A DNA stretch of 64,000 bases, taken from CAMLJR01 sp964631955. GTDB taxonomy: Bacteria; Pseudomonadota; Gammaproteobacteria; Pseudomonadales; CAMLJR01. The notes beneath the pieces are model-generated. The model was not told where the DNA came from. It worked only from the letters and a program-made list of their open reading frames with translations, and did not search any database. Below are positions 34,034 through 43,291 of this stretch, one piece after another; positions within the stretch are counted from its first letter, which is position 1, and the number at the start of each line of letters is the position of its first letter. The stretch covers positions 396,614-460,613 of the forward strand of contig CAZWBA010000001.1 in assembly GCA_964631955.1 (NCBI GenBank), written 5' to 3'. Both the position numbers and the translations under genes were made by a program.

Positions 34034-36400
34034 TCATTTTCTGAGGACAGCCGGATCGTCACTGCCATTCAGTGCCGCAATTTCTCTTTCGCTGAAATAG
34101 GTCTGCAGAGATTCTTCCCGCATGTCGGCGAGCGCCTTGATGCCGTGCGCCCAGGTGCAGCGATTGGCAAACAACATGCCGAAGGTGTCGAGCGTGCCAC
34201 CGCGATTGATATAACCGAGCGCGCGCGTGCGCGTAATTCCCAGATCCCAGTCGCGCAATGTGCCCAGCATGATTTCCGGTCGAGTGTGGCAGAAAAGAAT
34301 GCGGTGAGAGGCGGGAGGCAGTGTCGCGATATGGCGCTGACAATAATTGGCTTCCCACTTGTCACGGGGAATGCGAAAGCGTCCGGGTTCGAGCACAGCC
34401 CACACCGACACCTGCTGCCCTTTATTTTCGAGACGCGATGCGGCCAATAAACTTTGCTGCAATTGATAGGCGCCAATCGCCAGCAATTGCACCGGGGCGA
34501 ACTCGGAGCCGGCGATGAGTGCGATGCCTTTTTCGACGAGCACCCGCGCCTGCACTTCGTCGAGCAGCGCGGGCACTTCACTTTTCGGCGTGATCATCGC
34601 GGCGATGGCGCCGTGAGAGTTATAGACATCGAACAGCGCCGCCACCGCACTGTTTGCGTCGACAGGAAACAACACACGCGATACATCGCTCATTTCGCTG
34701 AGCAATGCTTCGGCGATTGTCGGATCCTGATGCGACTGTTCGTTCTTGCCGTTTTCCCAGACATGAGAGCTGGCCAGAACCGGTACCGATAGCCAGCCCG
34801 CGGCGCGCCCGTTTTCCTTGCAATGGCGCGAGAAAATAATTTCCTGCCGCAGGCTGCCGAGCATTTTTATGGTGAATGCTTCGTAGCTGACGATGAGATT
34901 CAAACCCTGCTTGTTACCGAGCGCGGCGCACGCAACCGCCTCTTCATTGAGCGCGGTAATGACGGCACCGTCGATCGCCTCGGCGACGCCTGCCTCTGGC
35001 GCGGTAACGCGATGTTTCAGCAAATCGAGCGTTTTGTTCAAACGATTGCTGCGCAGTTCGTCGGGATTACCCACCCGTGTTCGCAACTGTGGATTGGCGA
35101 GCACGAGCGCGGCGAATGCGGAGTCGATGGCGGCCATCGGCGAACACGGCGATGCATCGGCATTTCGCCATGCAAATAACGGCAACTGCGGCGTATCTGT
35201 CTGCACGCGCGCCAGCGCATGATCGCGCTCTCGCGGCCTGCCGCTGTCGACATGATTATTCAGCGCGAACACGGCCGCTTCGATTTTTTCCGGCTCGACC
35301 CGCAGCTGCTGTACCGCGTTATTGAATAATGCGCGGGAGGTGGCGTCGTCGCGGGGATTGGCGGGCAACGGCAGACCGTGCGCACGATTGGTACCGGCGC
35401 CGGGAAAACCGAAACCCTTTATCGTTTCCGCTATCGTGTACGGCAACGGCACCGGATATTGCGCGCTGCCTTCCTTGACGCGACTCGCGAAATGTTCGAG
35501 ACGGTGCTCCTGCGCAATGATCGCCCATGCAAATGCGACGGGATCGCGGCCATCGATGACAATCGGCTCGAAATTATTCATCCGCAAATGCGCTTCGAAC
35601 CATTCGGTGCCGCCACTTTGACTCATGGTTGTGCGCTGATCGATACGTCGACCATTCGCGATCATGATCGGCGCGACCAGTCCGCAATCTTCGTCACGCC
35701 ACCAGCGCGGTGCCCAATCCGGGCCGCGCTGCTCCTCGAACGCGCCGTCGCTTAAAAACGCCACGAGCTTCTGCCCCGGCAGCGGCATGTGTACGTATTG
35801 CAGGCCGGCAAAGCCGAGATAACCGCCCTCCATGACACCGCCTGCCGTGTGCGCATTGACGTGACTGCCGAGCATCGATTTCGGCGCGCCATCGCAATCC
35901 ACCGCCATCGAATAAAAATCGGCGCACAGATGCGACAGCCCTTCGTCATCGTGGGTGTAACGCGCGGAAAACGCGGCCGATGTATTGCGCACGAGCACGT
36001 TCACCGCGTCGATGGCGGCTACGCAATGCCCCTGTTCCATGATCCAGGCACGAGTATCGCCCGTCAGCGCATTCGCGAGCAGATAGCCGGTATAGGCGAT
36101 GGCCATGTTGAGCGAGCCGCCGGTGTGTCCTTCGGGATGCGTTTTGAAATCGTCGCTCTCCAGAAGACGGCCATCGAGGTAAACGCGTTGTGCGTACGTC
36201 ATATGCACAACGAGCCACATGGCCTGACTGGCAATACGATCGGCCGCACGAATCAGCTCGTGCCCCTGCTCCCGATGACGCAGATGGCCGAGCTTTACCA
36301 GCCGCTCCAGCAGCGCGTCGACGCGCTCGATCGTTTCCGCATCGTGCCGAATCACGCCGTATCCCGCACGCCAGTCGTCGTGTCTTCCCGCATTGCTCAT
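34034..36400 (-). CDS. Phosphoketolase-like thiamine-diphosphate enzyme, divergent
   Basis: 788 residues from MSNAGRHDDW (AGGAC upstream). Length and domain plan follow xylulose-5-phosphate/fructose-6-phosphate phosphoketolase. Visible relics: EGHTGG, EGGYLGF (usual EGGELGY), SDGAFEEQRGPDW (usual GDGEAETGP), KGFGFPGAG, SSHVWENGKNEQSHQDP and FPVDANSAVAAL. Because the thiamine-binding GDG becomes SDG and the His-bearing loop is changed, the reaction may differ from acetyl-phosphate formation. Databases also use the name xylulose 5-phosphate 3-epimerase for a related group, which I cannot separate here. No acetate kinase or phosphotransacetylase is adjacent. Divergent from malonyl-CoA decarboxylase. 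Confidence 0.72.
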   Translation of the reverse strand: MSNAGRHDDWRAGYGVIRHDAETIERVDALLERLVKLGHLRHREQGHELIRAADRIASQAMWLVVHMTYAQRVYLDGRLLESDDFKTHPEGHTGGSLNMAIAYTGYLLANALTGDTRAWIMEQGHCVAAIDAVNVLVRNTSAAFSARYTHDDEGLSHLCADFYSMAVDCDGAPKSMLGSHVNAHTAGGVMEGGYLGFAGLQYVHMPLPGQKLVAFLSDGAFEEQRGPDWAPRWWRDEDCGLVAPIMIANGRRIDQRTTMSQSGGTEWFEAHLRMNNFEPIVIDGRDPVAFAWAIIAQEHRLEHFASRVKEGSAQYPVPLPYTIAETIKGFGFPGAGTNRAHGLPLPANPRDDATSRALFNNAVQQLRVEPEKIEAAVFALNNHVDSGRPRERDHALARVQTDTPQLPLFAWRNADASPCSPMAAIDSAFAALVLANPQLRTRVGNPDELRSNRLNKTLDLLKHRVTAPEAGVAEAIDGAVITALNEEAVACAALGNKQGLNLIVSYEAFTIKMLGSLRQEIIFSRHCKENGRAAGWLSVPVLASSHVWENGKNEQSHQDPTIAEALLSEMSDVSRVLFPVDANSAVAALFDVYNSHGAIAAMITPKSEVPALLDEVQARVLVEKGIALIAGSEFAPVQLLAIGAYQLQQSLLAASRLENKGQQVSVWAVLEPGRFRIPRDKWEANYCQRHIATLPPASHRILFCHTRPEIMLGTLRDWDLGITRTRALGYINRGGTLDTFGMLFANRCTWAHGIKALADMREESLQTYFSEREIAALNGSDDPAVLRK

Positions 36401-36484
36401 GGCTTTGTCCTGTTTATTCCGATGTAAAAGGTGTTCCGATATGAAATCGCTACCGACCGGAACGATGATAACGCTGTCAGACTT

Positions 36485-36547
36485 GGCCAAAACAAAAATT
36501 TGGCCCGTCACAAAAATAGGGTAGATTTACCGACTGATTTTTGTGGC
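36485..36547. promoter_or_regulatory. Two adjacent inverted repeats in divergent promoter
   Basis: GGCCAAA/TTTGGCC (36485-36491, 36499-36505) and an 11-nt arm pair (36507-36517, 36537-36547, one mismatch) fill the space between the phosphoketolase-like gene and the malonyl-CoA decarboxylase gene. They are plausible operators for either. Confidence 0.5.
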
Positions 36548-36581
36548 ATCCCTCTGTTGTAGAAAACCAAGGACTCTTTCG

Positions 36582-37940
36582 ATGGCCCGTAAAGCCTTTG
36601 CCGATCTCGTGAAAAGCTTCTCCCAGTCAGGACGCGAACTGCTGCGTCGCTTCACCCCGCCCGCGACGCTGTGGCATGCGGCATCGACTGCCGAAAAACT
36701 CAACAATCTGGCGAAACTGCTGTTATCGGGCCGCGGCGAAGCATCGGGCGTCGCCATCGCCACGGATTTGCTGGAGCTGTACGAATCCACCGACGACGCG
36801 CAGAAGCTGGCTTTCTTCACGCATCTGGCCAATGAATTCAATCCCGACGAAACGAAGCTGGCCGCGAGCTGGGAGCGCTATCTCAAGCAGGGGCCATCCG
36901 CGCTGCCCGCGCTCGCCAGAGCCGTGGAGGCACCCAGACAGGAATTGTTTCGCCGTCTCAATCTCGCCCCGGGCGGAACCGCCGCGCTCGTGCGCATGCG
37001 CGCGGACATGCTGCGCCATATCGACAAGAAAAATACCGCGCTCTCGGTGGTGGATGCCGATCTCACGCATCTGCTGAAGGCCTGGTTCAATCGCGGCTTT
37101 CTGGAAATGCGCGCGATCAGCTGGTCGTCACCGGCCAGTCTGCTCGAACGCGTCATTCGCTATGAAGCGGTCCACCATATTTCGAACTGGGCCGAGCTGC
37201 GCGCGCGTCTCGACCCCGAGGATCGGCGCTGCTTTGGATTTTTCCACCCCGCCATGCCTGACGAGCCGCTGATTTTCGTCGAGGTGGGCCTGACCAAAGG
37301 CATTGCCGACAGCATCCAGGCGATGCTGTCGCATGAGCGAAAAATCATTCCCGCCAACTCCGCCGACACGGCGATTTTCTATTCGATCAGCAACTGCCAG
37401 AACGGTTTGCGCGGCATTTCGTTCGGGCACTTCCTCATCAAACAGGTGGCCACCGATCTCAAGCGCGACTTGCCGAATCTCAAATCGTTCGTCACGCTCT
37501 CGCCGATTCCGGGTCTGATGAAATATCTCGACAGGGCGGTGCAGGACGAAGCCGACAAGATGATGGTTGCGCGCCTCAAGACACCGGCCAGCCTGAGCCG
37601 GCAGGACGATAAGAACGCGCGCGATTTTTTGCTGAAACACGCCATCACCTATTTCATCGAAGCGCGCACGCCCGAGGGCAAATTGCTCGACCCCGTCGCG
37701 CGCTTCCATCTCGGCAATGGTGCAAGGCTGGAGCGGCTGAACTGGTACGCCGATACATCGCCCAACGGCATTGCGCAGAGCGGCGGGCTGATGGTGAATT
37801 ATTTTTACGACATTCCGCGCATCGAGGAATATCACGAAGCCTATGTCACTCGCGGCGATATCACGGTCGGCGAGCCCTTCAGAAAAATGGTTAAGACTAT
37901 TGCCGCCGAAAAAGCGGAAAAATTATTGTCCGCTCGCTGA
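36582..37940 (+). CDS. Malonyl-CoA decarboxylase
   Basis: 452 residues from MARKAFADL. Matches the MLYCD family: an N-terminal helical part and a GNAT-like C-terminal domain with FFHPAMPDEPLIFVEVGLT, FYSISNCQNGLRGISFGHFLIKQV, FVTLSPIPGLMKYL and the late GNGARLERLNWYADTS. The Ser and His of the C-terminal catalytic site (SP.PG; HLGNGA) are present. Converts malonyl-CoA to acetyl-CoA and CO2 and so lowers fatty-acid synthesis or permits malonate use. No malonate transporter is adjacent. Confidence 0.92.
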   Translation: MARKAFADLVKSFSQSGRELLRRFTPPATLWHAASTAEKLNNLAKLLLSGRGEASGVAIATDLLELYESTDDAQKLAFFTHLANEFNPDETKLAASWERYLKQGPSALPALARAVEAPRQELFRRLNLAPGGTAALVRMRADMLRHIDKKNTALSVVDADLTHLLKAWFNRGFLEMRAISWSSPASLLERVIRYEAVHHISNWAELRARLDPEDRRCFGFFHPAMPDEPLIFVEVGLTKGIADSIQAMLSHERKIIPANSADTAIFYSISNCQNGLRGISFGHFLIKQVATDLKRDLPNLKSFVTLSPIPGLMKYLDRAVQDEADKMMVARLKTPASLSRQDDKNARDFLLKHAITYFIEARTPEGKLLDPVARFHLGNGARLERLNWYADTSPNGIAQSGGLMVNYFYDIPRIEEYHEAYVTRGDITVGEPFRKMVKTIAAEKAEKLLSAR

Positions 37941-37992
37941 AAAACCGGTGCGTGAGACGATCTGAATTTTCATGTCGTCTCCGGAGCGCGCC

Positions 37993-38214
37993 TCACTTCA
38001 TCATGCGATGAACGATGCGGCGGGTAACCGGCGATATCAGCAGCACCACCGGAAATGCCACCAGCCACGCCGTCAGCCATGCGCCGATCCACAACCCCAT
38101 AAATCCGCTGACCACTCCGGTCGCGCGAAAGGTCGAAATACCGGAAACGATAAACGACATCAGACCGGACAGGATAAAACCAAACACTATCGGCTCGTAT
38201 TTTCTCGGAATCAT
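37993..38214 (-). CDS. DUF2798 small membrane protein
   Basis: 73 residues from MIPRKYEPIVFGFILSGLM. Two membrane helices (FGFILSGLMSFIVSGISTF; WIGAWLTAWLVAFPVVLLI), and a short basic tail. This is the DUF2798 pattern; function unknown. The upstream frame extension is not used. Confidence 0.82.
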   Translation of the reverse strand: MIPRKYEPIVFGFILSGLMSFIVSGISTFRATGVVSGFMGLWIGAWLTAWLVAFPVVLLISPVTRRIVHRMMK

Positions 38215-38282
38215 AACAATCTCTACTCGGACAAGACGCATCAATCTAGCGGCCCACCGCACTTAATTCCAGTCGGAGAAAT

Positions 38283-38324
38283 ACTGACTACCCAACAGTA
38301 AAAACTGACTACCCACCCGTAAAA
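38283..38324. repeat. 21-bp direct tandem repeat
   Basis: ACTGACTACCC is the common start of two adjacent 21-bp units (38283-38303 and 38304-38324), each ending in GTAAAA, with differences only in the middle. It lies just behind the end of the phosphotransferase gene. Confidence 0.75.
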
Positions 38325-38359
38325 GACGGCCGAAAAATCGCTGTCGCATGCCGCCCCAA

Positions 38360-39400
38360 TCAGATGAGACCCAACAGCGAATAGGTGTCGTGGCGTTCGA
38401 TGCCGGCGCCGAGGCGGTGGACGAAAATATCGATGATTTCCGGTTCGACGCGCGTGGTGATCGCCCAGTGATAAAAGCCGTAAATCTGCGCGAGCCGATA
38501 ATCATTCCAGGCTTCTTCCCGATTTGATAAAGCGCCGCCATGCGCGCGCAGCGATTCGAGGTAATGATTCAGCAACGCACGCTCTTCCCGCTCGGCCACT
38601 TCTTCCGGCAGTATCGCCGCGATGTGGTACGCCACATCCTGCAGACAATTTCCGCGCTGAAGTAATTGCCAGTCGGTAAGACCCGGACCGTCTTTCGTCA
38701 GATAGAAATTACCCGCATGGCAATCACCGTGCATGATCGTCGTCGGGCTTTTCGCGAAGCGCGCGGCGAGTACTTTCATGCCCTCAAGCAGCAACGATGC
38801 ATCGCTGGTGTGACGCGATAATTTAGCGCAACGCGATCCATCCATAAGCTCCTGCAATTTCTCAACGGTGAAATGCGGATTTTTTGCGATCGCCGAAAGG
38901 CGGAAAGGAATCCAATCGTTGCCGTCGAGCAAATGTTTTGCCGCATGCAACCGTGCGAGTTGATCGAGGCTTTGTGCCGCCATGTCAGCAGTAAATGGTT
39001 CAAGCGCAGAACAGAAATGCGCGCCGGCCTGAATCAGATCTTCCATGATTAAAATAGCGGTTTGTTTTTCATCATCGATATGTGCAATGGCGCGCGGTGT
39101 TCGCACCGATACATGCGGCGCGATGCGCTCATAAAACCGCGCCTCGCGAATCGCGGTCGCCCCCGCACCGCGCGCGATATTCGGATTGAAGAAGGCTTTT
39201 AAGCAAAAATTCCGCGTGATGCCATCGGCGAAACGCACGGCGATGCGCACTTTGGCAGCCATGGTTTCGAGCGTATCGACGGTTTTGACATCGACGACTG
39301 CGGCGCCGCCGGAAATTTCCGTGAGCGCCTGCTGCAACCATCGAGGATCGATCGCTTCCGCTAAACTCGACGGAACGTGAAGTTTGTTTTCTACTAACAA
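38360..39400 (-). CDS. APH/ecdysteroid-kinase-like phosphotransferase
   Basis: 346 residues from a TTG start with a strong GAGGAGA 6 bp upstream. Kinase fold: Brenner motif IMHGDCHAGNFYL (catalytic Asp), GLTDWQ (metal Asp), and an ATP-lobe phrase ILIMEDL. The group phosphorylates small molecules, from aminoglycosides to steroids and choline. As the last gene of a catabolic operon, it more likely acts on a pathway intermediate than on an antibiotic. Substrate unknown. Confidence 0.82.
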   Translation of the reverse strand: MLVENKLHVPSSLAEAIDPRWLQQALTEISGGAAVVDVKTVDTLETMAAKVRIAVRFADGITRNFCLKAFFNPNIARGAGATAIREARFYERIAPHVSVRTPRAIAHIDDEKQTAILIMEDLIQAGAHFCSALEPFTADMAAQSLDQLARLHAAKHLLDGNDWIPFRLSAIAKNPHFTVEKLQELMDGSRCAKLSRHTSDASLLLEGMKVLAARFAKSPTTIMHGDCHAGNFYLTKDGPGLTDWQLLQRGNCLQDVAYHIAAILPEEVAEREERALLNHYLESLRAHGGALSNREEAWNDYRLAQIYGFYHWAITTRVEPEIIDIFVHRLGAGIERHDTYSLLGLI

Positions 39401-39475
39401 TTTTTATCTCCTCGTTAATACGATTGCCGCTAGCGCTGTGAGAAACGGAAAACGCACGGTTATTCAAGTACCCTT

Positions 39476-40270
39476 CTATTCAAGAAAGTGGGCCCGCAAC
39501 GTTTCGAGCGCAGTGGTATCGACATCGAGCACATCGTGCAAATAATTTTTGAATGCATCCGCTGTGGGAGCGATAACGTCGAGAGCTGCAGCGATATAGG
39601 CGGCATCGCAGCCGAGAATGGCACGCACCACTTCGGCCGGTTGACGCGACAACGAACTGCTGCCGCCGGATTGCCGCACGATTTCACTCTCTAAATCGAT
39701 CAACGAATCGGTAAGCACGTAATCAGCGATGATCGTTTCGCGCGGCACGTCGAGCGCCGTCAGAATCAATGCCGCGCCGATCCCGGTGCGATCCTTTCCC
39801 GCCGAACAACAAAATACGAGCGGCACGTTTGCATTGATCAAATGAGAAAAAATTTCGCGGTACGCGGGCGCTTGTTCGAGTGGCATTTTTCGATAGCCAT
39901 CGAGCATCGCCGCGCGCGCTTGTTCGCCATCGACTAGATCGGCTTCGAGTAAACGTCGCAATTCACCGAAGCTGGTTTCGTAATCGCGACTCCAATAATC
40001 GAATTCAAAATCAGCGCGCCAGGCGAATGGCTGCATCTGGCGTTCGCGTGTTGTGCGCAAATCGCAAAGACTGCGCACACCGAATTCACGCAACACGTCG
40101 CAACCTGCCGGCGTTAATTGCGACAATGAACCGGAGCGATAGAGTTTTCCCCAGCGCACGGTTTTTCCATCGCTGGTTCGATAACCACCCAAATCGCGAA
40201 AATTGCGCGCGCCGGAAACTGTCGGCACACGCAGCGGTTGAGAAGAGATCGGTGTGGCGAACGTATTCAT
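39476..40270 (-). CDS. Tyrosine phosphatase-family protein
   Basis: 264 residues. P-loop CSAGKDRTG (CX5R with catalytic Cys and Arg), N-terminal GARNFRDLGGYRTSDGKTVRWGKLYRSG and LCDLRTTRER. This is the MptpB/Y_phosphatase3 type, which includes tyrosine, phosphoinositide and other phosphomonoesterases. It sits between a small-molecule kinase-like gene and a cupin, so a metabolite phosphatase is possible. Confidence 0.85.
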   Translation of the reverse strand: MNTFATPISSQPLRVPTVSGARNFRDLGGYRTSDGKTVRWGKLYRSGSLSQLTPAGCDVLREFGVRSLCDLRTTRERQMQPFAWRADFEFDYWSRDYETSFGELRRLLEADLVDGEQARAAMLDGYRKMPLEQAPAYREIFSHLINANVPLVFCCSAGKDRTGIGAALILTALDVPRETIIADYVLTDSLIDLESEIVRQSGGSSSLSRQPAEVVRAILGCDAAYIAAALDVIAPTADAFKNYLHDVLDVDTTALETLRAHFLE

Positions 40271-40282
40271 GCGAGTGCTAAC

Positions 40283-40714
40283 TCAGGTCGAGCTGAGCTT
40301 TTTTAATTCTTCCGCTTTCCTGGTGATGGCATCCATCAATTCGCGCAGTTCGCGATGCGGATTGATTTCCAGATGCTGCGTCGGCCCGTCGTAACTCAGC
40401 CAATGTCCTTTCGGGATGTAATAAATTTCACCGGGGCCGATGACGACTTCTTCGCCGTCCGGAAACCGCGCGCGGATACTTCCCGAAAATACATAGCCGT
40501 AGTGATCGCACGGGCAGACACCGCCGGGCAGATCGGCATAGAGCGCGGTTGCATCGGTGGGGCCTTTCGTCCAGGTGCAGCCGATTTCCATATCGCCAGC
40601 CTTAATCGAGCGCATACAGCCGCTGGTTTCAGTCGGCGGTGCGGTAATCAATGGAATATCTTCGGGTTTGAAGTGCAGCACTTTCTGTTCGGATACAGTT
40701 TTTTGCGGCGACAT
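40283..40714 (-). CDS. Cupin-domain protein
   Basis: 143 residues (GAGGAAA before the ATG). One cupin: PCDHYGYVFSGSIRARFPDGEEVVIGPGEIYYIPKGHWL. Metal ligands are partly visible (the first motif has DHYGYV instead of HxHxxxE; GHW in the second). It may be a non-enzymatic sensor or an unusual dioxygenase/isomerase. Third gene of its operon. Confidence 0.75.
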   Translation of the reverse strand: MSPQKTVSEQKVLHFKPEDIPLITAPPTETSGCMRSIKAGDMEIGCTWTKGPTDATALYADLPGGVCPCDHYGYVFSGSIRARFPDGEEVVIGPGEIYYIPKGHWLSYDGPTQHLEINPHRELRELMDAITRKAEELKKLSST

Positions 40715-40726
40715 TGATTATTTTCC

Positions 40727-41785
40727 TCAAATCGGATCAGCGATTTTTACTAACACTTTTCCTATGTGTGTATTGTTTAACTCTTTATTCGACTGGAAGG
40801 TTTCGACGAATGCGCGCGGCGCTTCCTGCAAACCTTCGACGATGGTTTCAGGGCATTTGATCGAGCCATCGCGCACCCACGCGGATAAATCGTCGAGCGC
40901 TTTCTGCCCGCCCGTCATCGCGCCTCCGAAGCCGCGCACTTCCAATCCTTTCGACATCACCGTGCGCATGAAACCCGGCAATCGATCGGGGCCCGGGCCT
41001 TCGCGGCCGACGCCGTAATACGCAATGAATCCGCACACCGGCATGCGCGCGCCGTATTTGAATAATGGCAACACCGCTTGCGTTACCGCGCCGCCGACAT
41101 TTTCGATATAGACATTGACGCCATCGGGACACGCTGCACGCAATGCTTCGGCGAAATCCGGCGCCTTGTAATCGACGCATTCATCGAAACCCAGCGCTTT
41201 CAATGCTTCACATTTTTTTGCGCCGCCGGCGATACCGACGACACGCGCGCCTAATATTTTTCCGATTTGTCCTGCGGTCGAACCCACTGCGCCTGCAGCC
41301 GCGGAAATAACCACGCAATCGCCTTTCGCAACGCGACCGACGCCAATCATGCACGCGTGTGCGGTCTGACCCGGCATGCCGAGCACGCCCAATGCGAGCG
41401 ATAACGGTCCCGCTGCGGGATCGATTTTTCGCAATTTAATTTGCGTGGGATTGATTGCAGCAAATTCGCGCCAGCCGCTGCGACCTTCCACAAATTCACC
41501 GACTTTAAAATCCGGATGATGCGATTCGACAACTTGCGAAACCGCGCCGCCGTAAAGCACTTCACCGATACCGACTTTCGCGACACCGGTCAGCACCACC
41601 TCGTCGATGGCGAAACGAATGAGCGGGTCGAGCGAGAGCCACAGCGTTCGCAACAAAACCTCACCCTCTGCAGGTATCGGTTGAGCGACTGTTTCTAGCG
41701 CGAAATCTTCGAGCCTGGGTTCACCGCGAGGGTGGGCTTTAAGTATCACTTGCTGCATAAGCGCCGGAGACTGCATCGATTTCAT
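40727..41785 (-). CDS. NADP-dependent MDR oxidoreductase (CurA/LTB4DH-like)
   Basis: 352 residues. Zinc-free medium-chain reductase: WLSLDPLIRF, the nucleotide fold SAAAGAVGSTAGQIGK, GFDECVDYK and ENVGGAVTQAVLPL with MPVCGFIAYY. The group reduces C=C bonds of enones using NADPH. The start overlaps the stop of the EthD-like gene by 4 bp. Confidence 0.87.
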   Translation of the reverse strand: MKSMQSPALMQQVILKAHPRGEPRLEDFALETVAQPIPAEGEVLLRTLWLSLDPLIRFAIDEVVLTGVAKVGIGEVLYGGAVSQVVESHHPDFKVGEFVEGRSGWREFAAINPTQIKLRKIDPAAGPLSLALGVLGMPGQTAHACMIGVGRVAKGDCVVISAAAGAVGSTAGQIGKILGARVVGIAGGAKKCEALKALGFDECVDYKAPDFAEALRAACPDGVNVYIENVGGAVTQAVLPLFKYGARMPVCGFIAYYGVGREGPGPDRLPGFMRTVMSKGLEVRGFGGAMTGGQKALDDLSAWVRDGSIKCPETIVEGLQEAPRAFVETFQSNKELNNTHIGKVLVKIADPI

Positions 41786-42099
41786 TTTTCGATTTCCACA
41801 GACATCAGGTGAGCAGATTTGGAACGATCGAGTGTCGGCGTCGACATCTCCATTACCTTCGCCAACTGGGCGGAAATGGCAGCCATGTTGTCGGTTTCGA
41901 TTTCATAAACGGTGAGATACGGCCACAACGAATCGCCCGGCATCTTGCCGCGCAGCACCTTGAAGCGTCGTGCCGAAGTCACGCCGTCAATCGCTTCAAT
42001 AGCGGGAACATGAACCTCGTCGTACCACCGCGTGTACTCAGCCTCATCGCCCGGCCCATCGGTTGGGCCATTGAGGGCAAACAACATGTATCGGGCCAT
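41782..42099 (-). CDS. EthD/dimeric alpha-beta barrel protein
   Basis: 105 residues from MARYMLFALNG (AGGAG upstream). ARYMLFALNGPTDGPGDEAEYTRWYDEVHVPAIEAIDGVTSARRF is a DABB fold signature. Family members include EthD of ether-degrading P450 systems and small decarboxylase/cyclase-like enzymes; the exact role is open. First gene of a five-gene operon (EthD-MDR-cupin-PTP-APH), directly behind a paired operator. Confidence 0.75.
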   Translation of the reverse strand: MARYMLFALNGPTDGPGDEAEYTRWYDEVHVPAIEAIDGVTSARRFKVLRGKMPGDSLWPYLTVYEIETDNMAAISAQLAKVMEMSTPTLDRSKSAHLMSVEIEK

Positions 42100-42127
42100 A
42101 GCAGCTCCTAAAAACAAATGCGTTAAA

Positions 42128-42161
42128 TTCTAAATACAGAATAAGATTTCATTAAAAGGAA
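42128..42161. promoter_or_regulatory. Paired TTC-N8-GAA operator (EthD operon)
   Basis: Two 14-mers, TTCTAAATACAGAA (42128-42141) and TTCATTAAAAGGAA (42148-42161), starting 20 bp apart. They lie 29 bp upstream of the EthD-like start and about 240 bp from the divergent IclR gene. The rest of the 42118-42402 gap shows no gene. Confidence 0.75.
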
Positions 42162-42402
42162 TTTAATGGCTGGGCTTTGCGAATGCAAGCAAAAATCCGG
42201 GCGCTAAATGGATAACGGTCAGGACGCGCAGGCGTTCGATTGACCGCATATGGTTGCGCCCCCTACGATGTCGACCGCGAGAAAATTCGCGAACTTCCGG
42301 TTCGCCATACAGACTCCGGTTGCGGAACGCCGCGACCTTCGGCCCGAGGACCGATCCCGGTCCCCGTCAACCATATTCGGTCCATAAAGAGCAGAGAGCA
42401 GT

Positions 42403-43290
42403 ATGTCCCAGTCCTCACCCAGCGTCGCGCGGGTCGTTTCCGTACTCAATTTCTTCGCCGAGCATCCCGGCCAGGCGTTCACGTTCACCGACATTGTGCG
42501 CGCCCTGAAACTGGGGCGCGCCACCTGTCATGCGCTGCTGACCGCGCTCGTCGAGGCGCGCTATCTCTATCGCAATACCGACAAGAGTTATGTGATTGGA
42601 CCAGCGCTCGTGGAGTTAGGAGCGATCGCGAAGGAGCATTTTTCGCCGCTCCAGGCAGCGCAGCCGGAAATGCGCGCGATGGCCGATGAATTCAGCACGA
42701 TCTGCTCTGCGGTGTTTCTCGAGAACGGTTTTGCCGTGGTGAAAGCGAGAGCGACGGCGATGACGCTGTCCTCGCTGGCGTGGTCGATTCCACAAGGCGC
42801 CAGAATGCCGCTGCGCCCGCCGTTCGGTGCCGTGTTTTACGCGTGGCATTCGGAAGAGGAGGTCGCGCAGTGGCTCAATCAGCAGCAACCGCCACCCACC
42901 GGCGAGCAGCGACAAACGATGGCCGATGCGATCAAATTTGCGCGCACGCTCGGCTTCGTGTTCGGCATCCACAATCCCACCTTCACTGCGCACGGCGATC
43001 CCGAATTGGCTTTCGCGGAAGCGAAACCCGAATACCCGACCTCGATGCAGGCCGAAATCAATACCAATCGCGACTACAAGCTCGCCTTCATCGAAGCGCC
43101 GGTGTTCGACAAAAACAGTCGCGTCGCTTTCGTGCTGATCCTCACCGGATTTACCCACCCGATACCCGGCCATAAGTTGATGCTGATGGGGCTGCGGCTG
43201 TGCGAGGCCTGCGACAATCTGACCCGTTTCCTTTCGGGTGTTAAACCACGGCTGGAAGACGGGGAGCGAGCAGCCGAAACCGCGTCTTGA
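42403..43290 (+). CDS. IclR-family transcriptional regulator
   Basis: 295 residues. N-terminal winged helix (SVARVVSVLNFFAEHPGQAFTFTDIVRALKLGRATCHALLTALVEARYLYR) and an IclR effector domain (VVKARATAM ... PLRPPFGAVFYAW; INTNRDYKLAFIEAPVF). The ligand is unknown. IclR proteins often control aromatic or acid catabolism from paired palindromes; it is therefore the best local candidate for the paired operators found at five promoters. Convergent with a GNAT gene (stops 1 bp apart). Confidence 0.88.
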   Translation: MSQSSPSVARVVSVLNFFAEHPGQAFTFTDIVRALKLGRATCHALLTALVEARYLYRNTDKSYVIGPALVELGAIAKEHFSPLQAAQPEMRAMADEFSTICSAVFLENGFAVVKARATAMTLSSLAWSIPQGARMPLRPPFGAVFYAWHSEEEVAQWLNQQQPPPTGEQRQTMADAIKFARTLGFVFGIHNPTFTAHGDPELAFAEAKPEYPTSMQAEINTNRDYKLAFIEAPVFDKNSRVAFVLILTGFTHPIPGHKLMLMGLRLCEACDNLTRFLSGVKPRLEDGERAAETAS

Positions 43291-43291
43291 G

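Noticed and set aside
38360..39400. Aminoglycoside resistance gene
   Set aside because: APH fold alone is not specific, and the gene sits in a catabolic operon with shared operator.
42246..42259. GCATATGG-containing site as a sixth operator
   Set aside because: It resembles the centre of the 57942 site but lacks TTC and GAA.
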